A stretch of DNA of 64,000 nucleotides from Microbacterium sp. GCS4. Its GTDB lineage: Bacteria > Actinomycetota > Actinomycetes > Actinomycetales > Microbacteriaceae. This document shows, in pieces, positions 1 to 8,557 of this stretch. The translations under genes and the position numbers were made by a program. The stretch spans positions 235,758 through 299,757 of the forward strand of contig NZ_LGYE01000004.1 of the NCBI RefSeq assembly GCF_001262495.1. Direction: 5' to 3'. Below the pieces are notes generated by a model. It did no database searches and was not told where the DNA came from. It worked only from the letters and a program-made list of their open reading frames with translations. Every line of letters starts with the position of its first letter. The stretch's first letter is position 1.

Positions 1-540
1 CTCGAGCTGCGGATCGCCCCGGGCTCCGGGCGGATCTCCCCGTCGATCACTCCGCCTCCGCGAGTGACAGGCCTCTACACGGTCGACTACCTCCTGAACG
101 GCGACGGCGTCGGATTCTTCGACGCCCTCGCGCACCTCGCGCTGCCGGTCATCGTCCTGTCGCTCGTGACGATCGGCCTGCTGACCCGATTCATCCGCAC
201 CTCCGTGCTCGAGGTGCTGGGCAGCGACTACGTGCGCGCGGCCCGGGCCAAGGGGCTTCCCGCGATGCGCGTCATCGTCGGCTACGTGCTGCGCGGGGCA
301 TCCCTCCCGATCCTCACGGTCGTGGGAGTCGCCTTCGGCTCGCTGCTGTCGGGCACCGTGCTCGTCGAGTCGGTGTTCGCCTGGCCGGGGCTCGGCACGT
401 ACGCGTACAACTCCGCCGCGAACCTCGACCTCCCGGGCATCATGGGCGTCGGTCTCGTGGTCGGCGTCATCTACCTCCTCATCAACTTCGTCGTCGACCT
501 GCTCTACGGCGTCCTGGACCCGAGAGTGAGGATCGCATGA
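1..540 (+). CDS. Peptide/nickel-type ABC transporter permease (DppB-like), 5' truncated by window
   Basis: This is the C-terminal 179 residues of an inner-membrane permease of the DppB/OppB family. The reading frame is open from base 1, so the N-terminus lies outside the window. The fragment shows a hydrophobic segment beginning LPVIVLSLV, then the EAA-type cytoplasmic loop (DYVRAARAKGLP, near fragment residues 76-87) that docks on the ATPases, further membrane segments, and the DPRVRIA tail typical of the family. Its TGA overlaps the ATG of the next permease (ATGA), so the two are translationally coupled. The substrate cannot be read from the permease. Peptides, nickel and oligosaccharides are all carried by this class. 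Confidence 0.9.
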   Translation, partial: LELRIAPGSGRISPSITPPPRVTGLYTVDYLLNGDGVGFFDALAHLALPVIVLSLVTIGLLTRFIRTSVLEVLGSDYVRAARAKGLPAMRVIVGYVLRGASLPILTVVGVAFGSLLSGTVLVESVFAWPGLGTYAYNSAANLDLPGIMGVGLVVGVIYLLINFVVDLLYGVLDPRVRIA

Positions 541-1448
541 GCCGCATCGACTCGGCATCCGGGCCCTGGCGGTTCCGGTTCCGCTGGCCCCGCGCCTGGC
601 GCACCCCGCTCGGCGTGATCGGCTCCGTGATCGCCGTCGCCTGGGTGATCGTGGCGTTCACGGCGCAGTGGTGGGTGCCCTACGGCCCCAACGCCCAGGT
701 GCTGCCGCGCCTGCAGGAGCCGGGCGTCGACACCCTCCTCGGCACCGACGGCAACGGCCGCGACATCTTCTCGCGCCTCATGACCGGCGCGACCGTGAGC
801 CTGCCGCTCGCGCTGATGCTCGTGATCGCGGCGATGGTGATCGGCACCGTGATCGGCGCGGTCGCCGGCTACTTCGGCCGCGCGGTCGACGAGACGCTCA
901 TGCGCATCACCGACCTGTTCATGGCGTTCCCGACCGTGATCCTCGCGATGGTCGTCGCGGCGTCTCTCGGTCCCTCGCTGTTCAACGCGGTGATCGCGGC
1001 CATCGTCGTCTCCTGGCCGCAGTACGCGCGTGTGACCCGCAGCATCGTGATCGGTCTCCGCGGCCAGAACTACGTGATCGCCGGCCGCCTCCTCGGGCAC
1101 TCGCCGCTGCGGACCCTGTTCGTCGACATCCTGCCCAACATCGCCGGGCCCATGCTCGTGCTCGCGACGCTCGACATCGGCGCCGCGATCCTGCTGCTGT
1201 CGGGACTGTCGTTCCTGGGCCTCGGCGCGCAGCCGCCCACCGCGGAATGGGGCTCGATGATCTCGGCGGCCATGCAGAACTTCGACGCGTGGTGGCTGGG
1301 CGTGTTCCCCGGTCTCGCGATCCTCACGGTCGTGCTCGCCTTCAACTTCCTCGGCGACGCGATGCGCGACGTGCTCGACCCGACGGCCGAGGTCACGCAC
1401 GAGAAGCAGGCCGACCACGCGGCCTCTGCGAAGGGAGCATCGGCATGA
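537..1448 (+). CDS. Peptide/nickel-type ABC transporter permease (DppC-like)
   Basis: 303-residue inner-membrane permease, the partner of the preceding DppB-like subunit. An N-terminal hydrophobic segment near residues 24-45 is followed by a short extracytoplasmic stretch with the family-typical LLGTDGNGRDIFSRL motif. The transmembrane core follows, with an EAA loop near residues 172-190 (NYVIAGRLLGHSP) that contacts the ATPases. The length is normal for DppC. The start is fixed by the ATGA overlap with the upstream gene, and the stop overlaps the next ATG in the same way. The four genes from base 1 to 3137 form one operon. A substrate-binding protein is expected upstream, outside the window. 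Confidence 0.93.
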   Translation: MSRIDSASGPWRFRFRWPRAWRTPLGVIGSVIAVAWVIVAFTAQWWVPYGPNAQVLPRLQEPGVDTLLGTDGNGRDIFSRLMTGATVSLPLALMLVIAAMVIGTVIGAVAGYFGRAVDETLMRITDLFMAFPTVILAMVVAASLGPSLFNAVIAAIVVSWPQYARVTRSIVIGLRGQNYVIAGRLLGHSPLRTLFVDILPNIAGPMLVLATLDIGAAILLLSGLSFLGLGAQPPTAEWGSMISAAMQNFDAWWLGVFPGLAILTVVLAFNFLGDAMRDVLDPTAEVTHEKQADHAASAKGASA

Positions 1449-2305
1449 ACGCCACCGCTCCCGCTCTGCGCATCAGCGACCTCACCATCGCGATCGGCCG
1501 CCCGCTCGTGCACGGCATCTCGCTCGACCTGCACGCCGGACGCATCCACGGCCTCGCGGGGGAGTCGGGATCGGGCAAGACCCTGACCTCGCTCGCGGTG
1601 CTGGGCCTGCTCCCGCGCACCGCCCGCACCGGCGGCTCGATCACGCTCGCGGGGGAGGAGCTGCTCGGATTGCGGCGTCGCTCGCTCAACCGCATCCGTG
1701 GAAAACGCGTCGCGATGGTCTTCCAGGATCCCTCCGCGTCGCTGCACCCGCAGCTGCCGGTGGGGCGGCAGCTCACCGACCACATGCGCGTGCACCTCGG
1801 TCTCCGGGGAGCCGCGGCCAAGGCCAGGGCGATCGAGCTGCTCGAGACCGTGCAGGTGCCGAACCCGGAGGGGGCGCTGTCGCGCTACCCGCACCAGTTC
1901 TCGGGGGGACAGCGTCAGCGCATAGCGATCGCCTGCGCCCTCGCCTGCGATCCCGAGGTGCTGCTGGCGGACGAGCCCACCACGGCCCTCGACGTCACGG
2001 TGCAGGCCGGCATCCTGCGGCTGCTGCGCGATCTCGCGACCGAGCGCAACCTCGCGGTGCTGCTGGTCACGCACGACCTCGGCGTCATGAGCGCGATCGC
2101 CGACGAGGTCGCCGTCATGAAGAACGGCGAGATCGTCGAGCGCGCGGATCGCGAGACGCTGTTCCGCGACCCGCAGCACGAGTACACCCGCATACTGCTC
2201 GCGGCGCTCCCCGGCTCTCGGATCGAAGCGGTGCCGGATGCTGCGGTGGGCGACCCGGTGGCTCCCGCTGAGGAGACCGAGGAGAAGGAGGATGCCGATG
2301 AGTGA
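1445..2305 (+). CDS. Peptide-type ABC transporter ATP-binding protein (DppD-like)
   Basis: 286-residue ATPase powering the two upstream permeases. Walker A is GESGSGKT (39-46), the Q-loop lies in VFQDPSAS (92-99), the ABC signature is FSGGQ (152-156) and Walker B is EVLLADEP (171-178), followed by a D-loop and the switch histidine in VTHDLG. The frame stays open for hundreds of bases upstream inside the permease gene, but the start at 1445 is set by the ATGA overlap with the permease stop and by the family N-terminus. The C-terminus is rich in acidic residues and ends EETEEKEDADE. The short C-terminal region lacks the cysteine motif seen in some OppD/F proteins. Confidence 0.93.
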   Translation: MNATAPALRISDLTIAIGRPLVHGISLDLHAGRIHGLAGESGSGKTLTSLAVLGLLPRTARTGGSITLAGEELLGLRRRSLNRIRGKRVAMVFQDPSASLHPQLPVGRQLTDHMRVHLGLRGAAAKARAIELLETVQVPNPEGALSRYPHQFSGGQRQRIAIACALACDPEVLLADEPTTALDVTVQAGILRLLRDLATERNLAVLLVTHDLGVMSAIADEVAVMKNGEIVERADRETLFRDPQHEYTRILLAALPGSRIEAVPDAAVGDPVAPAEETEEKEDADE

Positions 2306-3137
2306 GGTCGCCGTCCTCGACGCCCGCGACGTGTCGGTGCGCTACCCCGGAAATCCGCCCGTCGTCGCCGTCGACCAGGTGTCGCTGCAGGTCGCCCCCG
2401 GCGAGACCGTCGCGCTGGTGGGGGAGTCCGGCAGCGGCAAGTCGAGCCTGGCCCGCGCGGTCGTCGGCATCGAGAAGCTCGCGGGCGGCGCCGTGCTGTT
2501 CCGCGACGCTCCCGTCACCCCGCTCGGCATCCGTCGCCGCGCGCTCGCGCTGACCGGCATCCAGATGGTCTTCCAGGACCCGTCGACCTCGCTCAACCCC
2601 CGCCGCCGAGTGGGCGACCAGATTTCCGACGGCATCGCGACGGCTCGTGCCCGCGGCGAGGCCGGGTCGACCGTCGCGGAGTGGCTCGAGCGGGTCGGTC
2701 TGCCCTCGAACGTCGCGACGCGGTTCCCGCACCAGTTCTCCGGTGGTCAGAAGCAGCGCATCGCGATCGCGCGGGCGCTCGCCGCGCGACCCTCGCTGCT
2801 CGTCGCGGACGAGCCGATCTCGGCGCTCGACGCCTCGACCCAGACGAGCGTCGCCGGTCTCATGCGCGACCTGGTCGCCGAGTCGGGTGCGGGGATGCTG
2901 TTCATCTCGCACGACCTGGCGGTCGTGCGGCGCATCGCCGACCGCACGTTCGTCATGTTCGCGGGGCGTGTGCTGGAATCGGGGCCGACCGATCGCGTGT
3001 GGGCTGCGCCGCAGCATCCGTACACCCGCGCCCTCCTCGCGGCGATTCCCGAGCCCGATGGTGCCGGCCGCATCCCTGAGGCTCCCTCGGCGGAGGAGCG
3101 CCTCGCCTGGTCGGAGATCCCACCCGTCCTCGGCTGA
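2298..3137 (+). CDS. Peptide-type ABC transporter ATP-binding protein (DppF-like)
   Basis: 279-residue second ATPase of the operon. Walker A is GESGSGKS (42-49); the signature FSGGQKQRIA, Walker B (LLVADEPIS) and the switch histidine in ISHDLAVV are all intact. ATG at 2298 is preferred over the in-frame ATG at 2292 because the purine-rich AAGGAGG at 2285-2291 then sits 6 bases upstream; the gene overlaps the end of the previous ATPase by 8 bp. It ends 1 bp before the convergent LacI-family gene. No terminator hairpin is obvious in that gap, so the two convergent transcripts probably overlap. Confidence 0.93.
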   Translation: MSEVAVLDARDVSVRYPGNPPVVAVDQVSLQVAPGETVALVGESGSGKSSLARAVVGIEKLAGGAVLFRDAPVTPLGIRRRALALTGIQMVFQDPSTSLNPRRRVGDQISDGIATARARGEAGSTVAEWLERVGLPSNVATRFPHQFSGGQKQRIAIARALAARPSLLVADEPISALDASTQTSVAGLMRDLVAESGAGMLFISHDLAVVRRIADRTFVMFAGRVLESGPTDRVWAAPQHPYTRALLAAIPEPDGAGRIPEAPSAEERLAWSEIPPVLG

Positions 3138-3138
3138 A

Positions 3139-4131
3139 TCAGCGGGCGATGAGGCGGTGGGGCACCTCGTGGTGCGACCCCGGCACCGCCCGCGGGTCCT
3201 GCAGGATGTCGAGGATCGCGGATGCCGCCTGCTCGACGCCGTGGTCGACGGTCGAGAACGCGGGGATGTGGAAGCGTCCCTCCTCGATGTCGTCGAAGCC
3301 CATGACCTGCACCCGGTCGGGCACCGGGATGCCGTGGGTGCCGAGCGTGTACAGGGCGCCGAGGGCCAGGCTGTCGCTGAAGCAGAACAGCGCATCGAAG
3401 TCGGTGCCGCTGGCGATCAGCCGTTCGACTGCCATCGACCCCTCGGCGCGGTTGAACTGCTCGACCGTGGCGTACAGCGCGGGATCGTCGGCGATCCCGG
3501 CGTCGGCGAGGGCCTGCCGGTACCCGTCGAACCGCAGACGCGAGGTCGCGGTGGGCCCGGACTCCTGCACTCCGACCGCGGCGATGCGCCGGCGGCCCTG
3601 CGCGATGAGGTGCGCGGTCGCCGCGGCGGCGGCCGACACGTTGTCGATCCCGACGTGATGCACGGTGGGCGTCAGCAGCGATTCGGCCTGCTCACCGATC
3701 AGCACGAGGGGCGGTGAGGCAGGTCGCTCGTCGAGGTCGCCCGGGCGGAGCGCGAGCGGGCTCATGACGATGCCGTCGAGCGCGGGAAAGCCCTCGCCGG
3801 CCATCATGGCGAGTTCTGCCGTGCGGTCGGCGCCGGTCTGGGCGATCAGCACCGTGAGCGCACGCGCCTGCGCCGTGGTGACGAACTGCGCGGCGAACTC
3901 GGCGAAGTACGGCTCGCGCAGGTCGGGCAGCACGAGGGCGATCAGCCCGCTGCGGCCGTTGCGCAGCTGGCGCGCGGCGAGGTTGGGGCGGTAGCCGAGC
4001 TCGTCGATCGCGGTGAGGATGCGCTGCCGCACCTCGTCGCCGACCCAGCCCGTGCCGTTCACGACGTTCGACACCGATTTGGCGCTCACGCCGACGCGGG
4101 CGGCGACGTCGGCGAGGGTCACTCGGGGCAT
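3139..4131 (-). CDS. LacI-family transcriptional regulator
   Basis: 330-residue LacI/GalR-type repressor. The N-terminal helix-turn-helix with hinge is clear (TLADVAARVGVSAKSVSNV, about residues 4-22). A periplasmic-binding-protein-like sugar sensor domain follows, with the family stretch RRRIAAVGVQE and a C-terminal VMGFDDIEEGRF segment. The start at 4131 gives the canonical MPRVTLADVA N-terminus, and AGGGAGA lies 9 bases upstream; a longer reading back to 4179 lacks these. The gene is divergent from the family 2 glycosidase operon, whose promoter carries three ACGT-centred palindromes. It is therefore most likely the local repressor of that sugar operon, and possibly of the convergent transporter. 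Confidence 0.92.
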   Translation of the reverse strand: MPRVTLADVAARVGVSAKSVSNVVNGTGWVGDEVRQRILTAIDELGYRPNLAARQLRNGRSGLIALVLPDLREPYFAEFAAQFVTTAQARALTVLIAQTGADRTAELAMMAGEGFPALDGIVMSPLALRPGDLDERPASPPLVLIGEQAESLLTPTVHHVGIDNVSAAAAATAHLIAQGRRRIAAVGVQESGPTATSRLRFDGYRQALADAGIADDPALYATVEQFNRAEGSMAVERLIASGTDFDALFCFSDSLALGALYTLGTHGIPVPDRVQVMGFDDIEEGRFHIPAFSTVDHGVEQAASAILDILQDPRAVPGSHHEVPHRLIAR

Positions 4132-4197
4132 GCTGTCTTCTCCCTGCTGGACGGAGGTCCGTCCTGGAGCGACCGACACCCGGTCGTCGCTTCACAG

Positions 4198-4258
4198 TTG
4201 ACTATAGTTCAACGTGGAACTATCGTGTCCTTCAACGTTGAACGGGAAACGTTTTCCC
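4198..4258 (+). promoter_or_regulatory. Promoter with three LacI-type palindromic operators
   Basis: A -35-like TTGACT (4198-4203) and -10-like TATCGT (4221-4226) are 17 bp apart and read towards the glycosidase operon. Three ACGT-centred palindromes overlap them: GTTCAACGTGGAAC (4207-4220, in the spacer), the perfect TTCAACGTTGAA (4231-4242, at the expected start site) and GGGAAACGTTTTCCC (4244-4258). LacI-family operators are typically such CG-centred palindromes. The arrangement would block polymerase directly. The assignment to the adjacent LacI protein is inference. Confidence 0.75.
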
Positions 4259-4333
4259 ATTCCATCTCCGACGACGGAGAACGCATTCGATGACGAAGAC
4301 CGGCGCCGAGCGCCGGAAGAGGGAGCCGCACCC

Positions 4334-6196
4334 GTGGTGAAGCACGACACCGACCGAGCGATCGAGACCGTCCGCGCGAGCAGTCTGGAGACGGCGCGTC
4401 CGCGTCCGCAGCTCGTCCGCGACTCGTACCTCGAGATCGACGGGGAGTGGGGCTTCGCGCACGACGACACCGACCTCGGCCTCCGTGAGCGCTGGTACGA
4501 CGGACGGCAGCTGCCCGACCGCATCCGCGTGCCCTTCCCGCCCGAGTCGCCCGCCTCCGGCATCGGCGCGACCGGCTTCCACCCCGTCGTCTGGTACCGC
4601 CGCGACCTCACGGACGCCGAGCTCGAGTCGATCGGCCACCGCGACGGCGCCCGCGCGATCCTGCACTTCGGCGCCGTCGACTACCGGTCCACGGTGTGGG
4701 TCGACGGACGCACGGTCGGCGCGCACGAGGGCGGCCACACCCCCTTCGCCGTCGACATCACGGATGCGCTCGATCCGGCATCCGCATCGCACGTGATCGT
4801 CGTGCGCGCAGAGGACGACCCGCACGACCTCGCCCAGCCCCGCGGCAAGCAGGACTGGGAGGAGCACCCGCACACGATCTGGTACCACCGCACGACCGGC
4901 ATCTGGCAGACCGTGTGGCTGGAATCGGTGGCCCCGCAGCACGTCACCGGCGTGAACTGGACGAGCGACCTGTCGGCCGGCACCGTCACGGTCGACGTCG
5001 CGCTGAAGAGCGCCGGGGACAGCGTCGTGCACGTGCGCATCGCCCACGAGGGGCGCGAGCTCGCCGCCGCGAGCGTGCGCGTGACCGGCGACACGACCGC
5101 GCTCACGCTGCCGCTCACGGGGCAGACCAACGGGCAGGGCTACGAGCAGCTGCTGTGGCGTCCGGGTCAGCCGACCCTGCTCGACGCCTGGGTGAGCGTG
5201 GAGCAGGACGGCGTCGTGACGGATGCCGTCGCGAGCTACCTCGGGCTCCGCAGCGTCGCGTGGGCCGACGGCGCACTGCTGCTCAACGACCGTCCGGTCA
5301 CGCTGCGCTCCGTGCTGAGCCAGGGGTACTGGCCCGAATCGCACCTCACGGCGCCCTCGCCCGAGGCGCTGCGCCGCGAGGCGGAGCTGATCGCCGAGCT
5401 GGGCTTCAACTCCGTGCGCGTGCACCAGAAGATCGAGGACGAGCGGTTCCTGTACTGGGCCGACCGACTGGGACTCCTGGTCTGGGGCGAGATGGCGGCG
5501 ACCTATACCTTCACGCCACGCGCGGTGCAGCGCACGACGGCGGAGTGGACCGAGGCCGTGATGCGCGACCGAGCCCACCCCAGCATCGTCACCTGGGTGC
5601 CGCTCAACGAGAGCTGGGGCGTGCAGCACATCGCCTCGCGCGCCGACCAGCGCGCCTTCGCCGAGGGGCTCTACCAGCTCACCAAGGCGCTCGACCCGAC
5701 CAGGCCCGTCATCTCCAACGACGGCTGGGAGCTGGGCACCTCCGACCTGTGGACCCTGCACGACTACGAGGCCGACGGACGCGTGCTCGCCGACCGCTAC
5801 GACGTGGACGAGCAGGCTCTGCGCGCCTACATCTCCGGCATCGGCCCCGCGGGGCGGCAGATCCGACTGCCGGGCACGACCGACGAGGGCCAGCCCGTGC
5901 TGCTCACCGAGTTCGGGGGCGTGAAGTGGGCGGTCGACGCGAGCCCCGACGACGCCTGGGGGTACTCGGAGGCCGCAGGCGCGGAGGACTACACGCGCAT
6001 GATCGCCGACATCCTCGGCGCCGTGCAGTCCGGCACGCGCGGCCACCGCGGCCGGGCGCGCGGTCTGTCGGGCTGGTGCTGGACCCAGCTCACCGACACC
6101 ATGCAGGAGCGCAACGGCCTGCTCACCGAGACGCGGGAGCCCAAGCTCCCCATCGAGACGCTCCGCTCCCTGATCCAGGGAACGCCGAGCGCCTGA
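4334..6196 (+). CDS. Glycoside hydrolase family 2 (beta-galactosidase/glucuronidase type)
   Basis: 620-residue GH2 enzyme that probably hydrolyses a beta-linked glycoside brought in by the adjacent CUT1 transporter. The order is an N-terminal jelly-roll sugar-binding domain (FHPVVWYRRDL onward), an immunoglobulin-like middle domain and a TIM barrel. The general acid is the glutamate of PLNESWG (about E426) and the nucleophile the glutamate of LTEFGG (about E526). There is no signal peptide, so the enzyme is cytoplasmic. GTG at 4334 is chosen (4337 is a second option) because GAGGGAG lies just upstream; an ATG at 4214 would precede the predicted transcription start. At 620 residues it is much shorter than LacZ and lacks the C-terminal LacZ domains. 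Specificity cannot be settled from sequence alone. Confidence 0.9.
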   Translation: MVKHDTDRAIETVRASSLETARPRPQLVRDSYLEIDGEWGFAHDDTDLGLRERWYDGRQLPDRIRVPFPPESPASGIGATGFHPVVWYRRDLTDAELESIGHRDGARAILHFGAVDYRSTVWVDGRTVGAHEGGHTPFAVDITDALDPASASHVIVVRAEDDPHDLAQPRGKQDWEEHPHTIWYHRTTGIWQTVWLESVAPQHVTGVNWTSDLSAGTVTVDVALKSAGDSVVHVRIAHEGRELAAASVRVTGDTTALTLPLTGQTNGQGYEQLLWRPGQPTLLDAWVSVEQDGVVTDAVASYLGLRSVAWADGALLLNDRPVTLRSVLSQGYWPESHLTAPSPEALRREAELIAELGFNSVRVHQKIEDERFLYWADRLGLLVWGEMAATYTFTPRAVQRTTAEWTEAVMRDRAHPSIVTWVPLNESWGVQHIASRADQRAFAEGLYQLTKALDPTRPVISNDGWELGTSDLWTLHDYEADGRVLADRYDVDEQALRAYISGIGPAGRQIRLPGTTDEGQPVLLTEFGGVKWAVDASPDDAWGYSEAAGAEDYTRMIADILGAVQSGTRGHRGRARGLSGWCWTQLTDTMQERNGLLTETREPKLPIETLRSLIQGTPSA

Positions 6197-6238
6197 CCCC
6201 CTACCCGAACGCACAGCCACTCAATGAGGAGAATCCAC

Positions 6239-7549
6239 ATGACCAAGAAGAGACTGCCCGCCCTGGTCGCCCTCGCGGGCGCCGTCACGCTCGTGCTCGC
6301 CGGATGCGGCGGGGGAGGGGGCTCGAACGCCGCCCCCGAGGACATCACGTTCGACGAGGACACCACCGCCGAGATCAGCTTCTCGTGGTGGGGCAACGAG
6401 GACCGCGCCGATCGCTTCGAGCAGGTCGTCGCGCTGTTCAACGAGCAGTACCCGAACGTCGAGGTCGTGCGGAACTTCAACGCCTGGGGCGACTACTGGA
6501 CCGCCCGCAACACGGAGGCCGCGGGCAAATCGCTCCCGGACGTCGTGATGATGGATGCCGGCTACCTCGGCGAGTACGCGAGCAAGGGCCTCCTGGCCGA
6601 CCTCTCGCCCTACCGCGACTCGCTGCTGCCGCTCGACGGCATCACCGACCAGGTGCTGGGTTCCGGCACGGTCGACGACCAGCTCGTCGGCGTCCCCCTC
6701 GGTACGAACGCCTGGTCGATGATGTACAACAAGGACCTCCTCGACCAGTACGGCATCGACTACCCGACCGACGACATGACGTGGGATGAGCTCGACGACT
6801 TCATCCTCGAGGTCAACGCCGCGGGCGCGGCATCCGATCCGAAGATCTACGGCGCCGAGGACTACACGGGCGGACTGCCGAACTTCATCTACCACTTGAT
6901 GCAGTCGGGCAATGCCGTGTTCGAGGAGGACGGTACGCCCGCGTTCGACGAGGACGACGTGGTCGACTACCTCGACAGCGCATCGTCGCTGCGTGAGGAC
7001 GGGGAGTTCTACCCGGTCGAGCGCAGCGTCGCGCTGTCGCCGAGCGGCGGGTTCCTGGCCGGCGAGGCCGCGATCTGGTTCAACTTCTCGACCACGGTCC
7101 TGCAGGGCATGACGGATGCCGGCACCGAGAACATCGGCATGGTGCAGCCGCCGCTCGAGAAGGGCGAGAAGGAGCACGTGCTCGCGCCCAAGCCGAGCAT
7201 GCTGCTCAGCGTCGCGAAGAACTCCGACCAGCAGCAGGCCGCCGCGGCGTTCGTGAACTTCCTCACCACCTCGCCCGAGGTCGCGAAGGTCTTCGGCACC
7301 TCGCTCGGCACGCCTCCCACCGAGGAGGGTCGCGCGGCGATCGACCAGACCCCGGCCGACACCGTGAACCTCGACTACCTCGCCTCGGTCGACGACGAGC
7401 TCACCGCCAGCTACCCGATCCTGCCCGCGGGCTACGGCACGATCGAGGCCAAGTGGGGCGAGCTGCACGAGCAGCTGCGTTACGGCGACCTGACGACGAA
7501 GCAGTTCGCGCAGGAGCTGTTCTCCGAGATCTCGCTGGTCCTCGGCTGA
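6239..7549 (+). CDS. Carbohydrate ABC transporter substrate-binding lipoprotein
   Basis: 436-residue extracellular solute-binding protein (family 1 type) anchored to the membrane. The signal peptide has a basic start (MTKKR), a hydrophobic core and the lipobox LAGC, with the lipidated cysteine at about residue 23. A glycine-rich linker and a two-lobed sugar-binding fold follow (ISFSWWGNEDRADRF near the mature N-terminus). ATG at 6239 has GAGGAG about 7 bases upstream. It lies 42 bp after the glycosidase and is followed by two permeases, so it delivers the sugar for import. No ATPase is encoded nearby; a shared MsiK/UgpC-type ATPase elsewhere is the usual solution in actinobacteria. Confidence 0.92.
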   Translation: MTKKRLPALVALAGAVTLVLAGCGGGGGSNAAPEDITFDEDTTAEISFSWWGNEDRADRFEQVVALFNEQYPNVEVVRNFNAWGDYWTARNTEAAGKSLPDVVMMDAGYLGEYASKGLLADLSPYRDSLLPLDGITDQVLGSGTVDDQLVGVPLGTNAWSMMYNKDLLDQYGIDYPTDDMTWDELDDFILEVNAAGAASDPKIYGAEDYTGGLPNFIYHLMQSGNAVFEEDGTPAFDEDDVVDYLDSASSLREDGEFYPVERSVALSPSGGFLAGEAAIWFNFSTTVLQGMTDAGTENIGMVQPPLEKGEKEHVLAPKPSMLLSVAKNSDQQQAAAAFVNFLTTSPEVAKVFGTSLGTPPTEEGRAAIDQTPADTVNLDYLASVDDELTASYPILPAGYGTIEAKWGELHEQLRYGDLTTKQFAQELFSEISLVLG

Positions 7550-7609
7550 CCCTCACGCACGACCTGCCGCACGGGCGCGCCCGGCTGCAGGAGGAAGGAT
7601 GACACCCTC

Positions 7610-8557
7610 ATGACTGCTCCTGCAGCCACCGCCGCCCCGGTCCGGGCGCGCACGAAGAACGTGCGCGCCCGGCGGGAGACGCGCGCGGGCTACATGTTCC
7701 TCAGCCCCTGGCTGATCGGCTTCTTCGCGCTGACCGCCGGCCCGATGGTCGCGTCGCTCGCGCTGTCGTTCACGGACTACAACCTCTTCAACGATCCCGA
7801 GTTCGTCGGCCTCGACAACTACACGCGGATGCTGACCGACCCGAACTTTCTCCAGGCGGTCAAGGTCACCGGCATCTACGTGCTCGTCGGCACCCCGCTC
7901 AAGCTCGTCGCCGCTCTTGGGGTCGCGATGCTGCTGAACGCGCCGCGTCGCGGTCAGGGCTTTTACCGGTCGGCGTTCTACCTGCCGTCGCTCATCGGCG
8001 GCAGCGTGTCGATCGCGATCGTCTGGAAGGCGATGTTCATCGACAACGGGATCGTGGCCCAGATCGGTTCGTTCTTCGGCGGACCGCCCGCGTCGGAGGG
8101 AGGCTGGGTCGGCGATCCCGCTCGCACGCTGCCGCTGCTCATCCTGCTGACGGTGTGGCAGTTCGGCGCGCCGATGGTGATCTTCCTCGCCGGGCTCAAG
8201 CAGGTGCCGGCGGAGCTCTACGAAGCGGCATCCGTCGACGGCGCAGGCCCCGTGCGGCGCTTCTTCTCGATCACGATCCCGATGCTGTCGCCCGTGCTGT
8301 TCTTCAACCTGCTGCTCGAGACGATCCACGCCTTCCAGGTGTTCAACTCGGCGTACATCATCTCCAACGGCAGCGGAGGGCCAGCGGGGTCGACGCTCTT
8401 CTACACGCTGTACCTGTACCTGCGCGGCTTCCGCGACTTCCAGATGGGGTACGCCTCGGCCATGGCCTGGGTGCTCGTGATCGCCGTCGGCATCGTCACG
8501 ATCATCCTGTTCCGCAGCTCGAAGGCCTGGGTCCACTACGCGGGAGACGAGAGATGA
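7610..8557 (+). CDS. CUT1 carbohydrate ABC transporter permease (MalF/UgpA-like)
   Basis: 315-residue sugar permease with a basic N-terminus (RTKNVRARRETR) and about six membrane segments starting at GYMFLSPWLIGFFALTAGP. The EAA motif lies near residues 200-222 (ELYEAASVDGAGPVRRFFSITI), where the shared ATPase docks. The start has GGAGGAAGG upstream at about 7590-7598. The stop overlaps the ATG of the second permease. It forms one import channel with the next gene and is fed by the lipoprotein encoded upstream. Confidence 0.92.
   Translation: MTAPAATAAPVRARTKNVRARRETRAGYMFLSPWLIGFFALTAGPMVASLALSFTDYNLFNDPEFVGLDNYTRMLTDPNFLQAVKVTGIYVLVGTPLKLVAALGVAMLLNAPRRGQGFYRSAFYLPSLIGGSVSIAIVWKAMFIDNGIVAQIGSFFGGPPASEGGWVGDPARTLPLLILLTVWQFGAPMVIFLAGLKQVPAELYEAASVDGAGPVRRFFSITIPMLSPVLFFNLLLETIHAFQVFNSAYIISNGSGGPAGSTLFYTLYLYLRGFRDFQMGYASAMAWVLVIAVGIVTIILFRSSKAWVHYAGDER

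Noticed and set aside
504..1418. Long antisense open frames, for example opposite the DppC permease, the glycosidase (4232-6220) and the sugar-binding protein (6221-7468)
   Set aside because: In high-GC DNA the frames opposite real genes stay open by codon bias. Their products are Arg/His/Asp-rich with no recognisable domain, and the opposing frames have clear family motifs.
4214..4333. Earlier ATG start for the family 2 glycosidase
   Set aside because: It would begin inside the promoter-operator region, upstream of the predicted transcription start, and adds a non-conserved tail.
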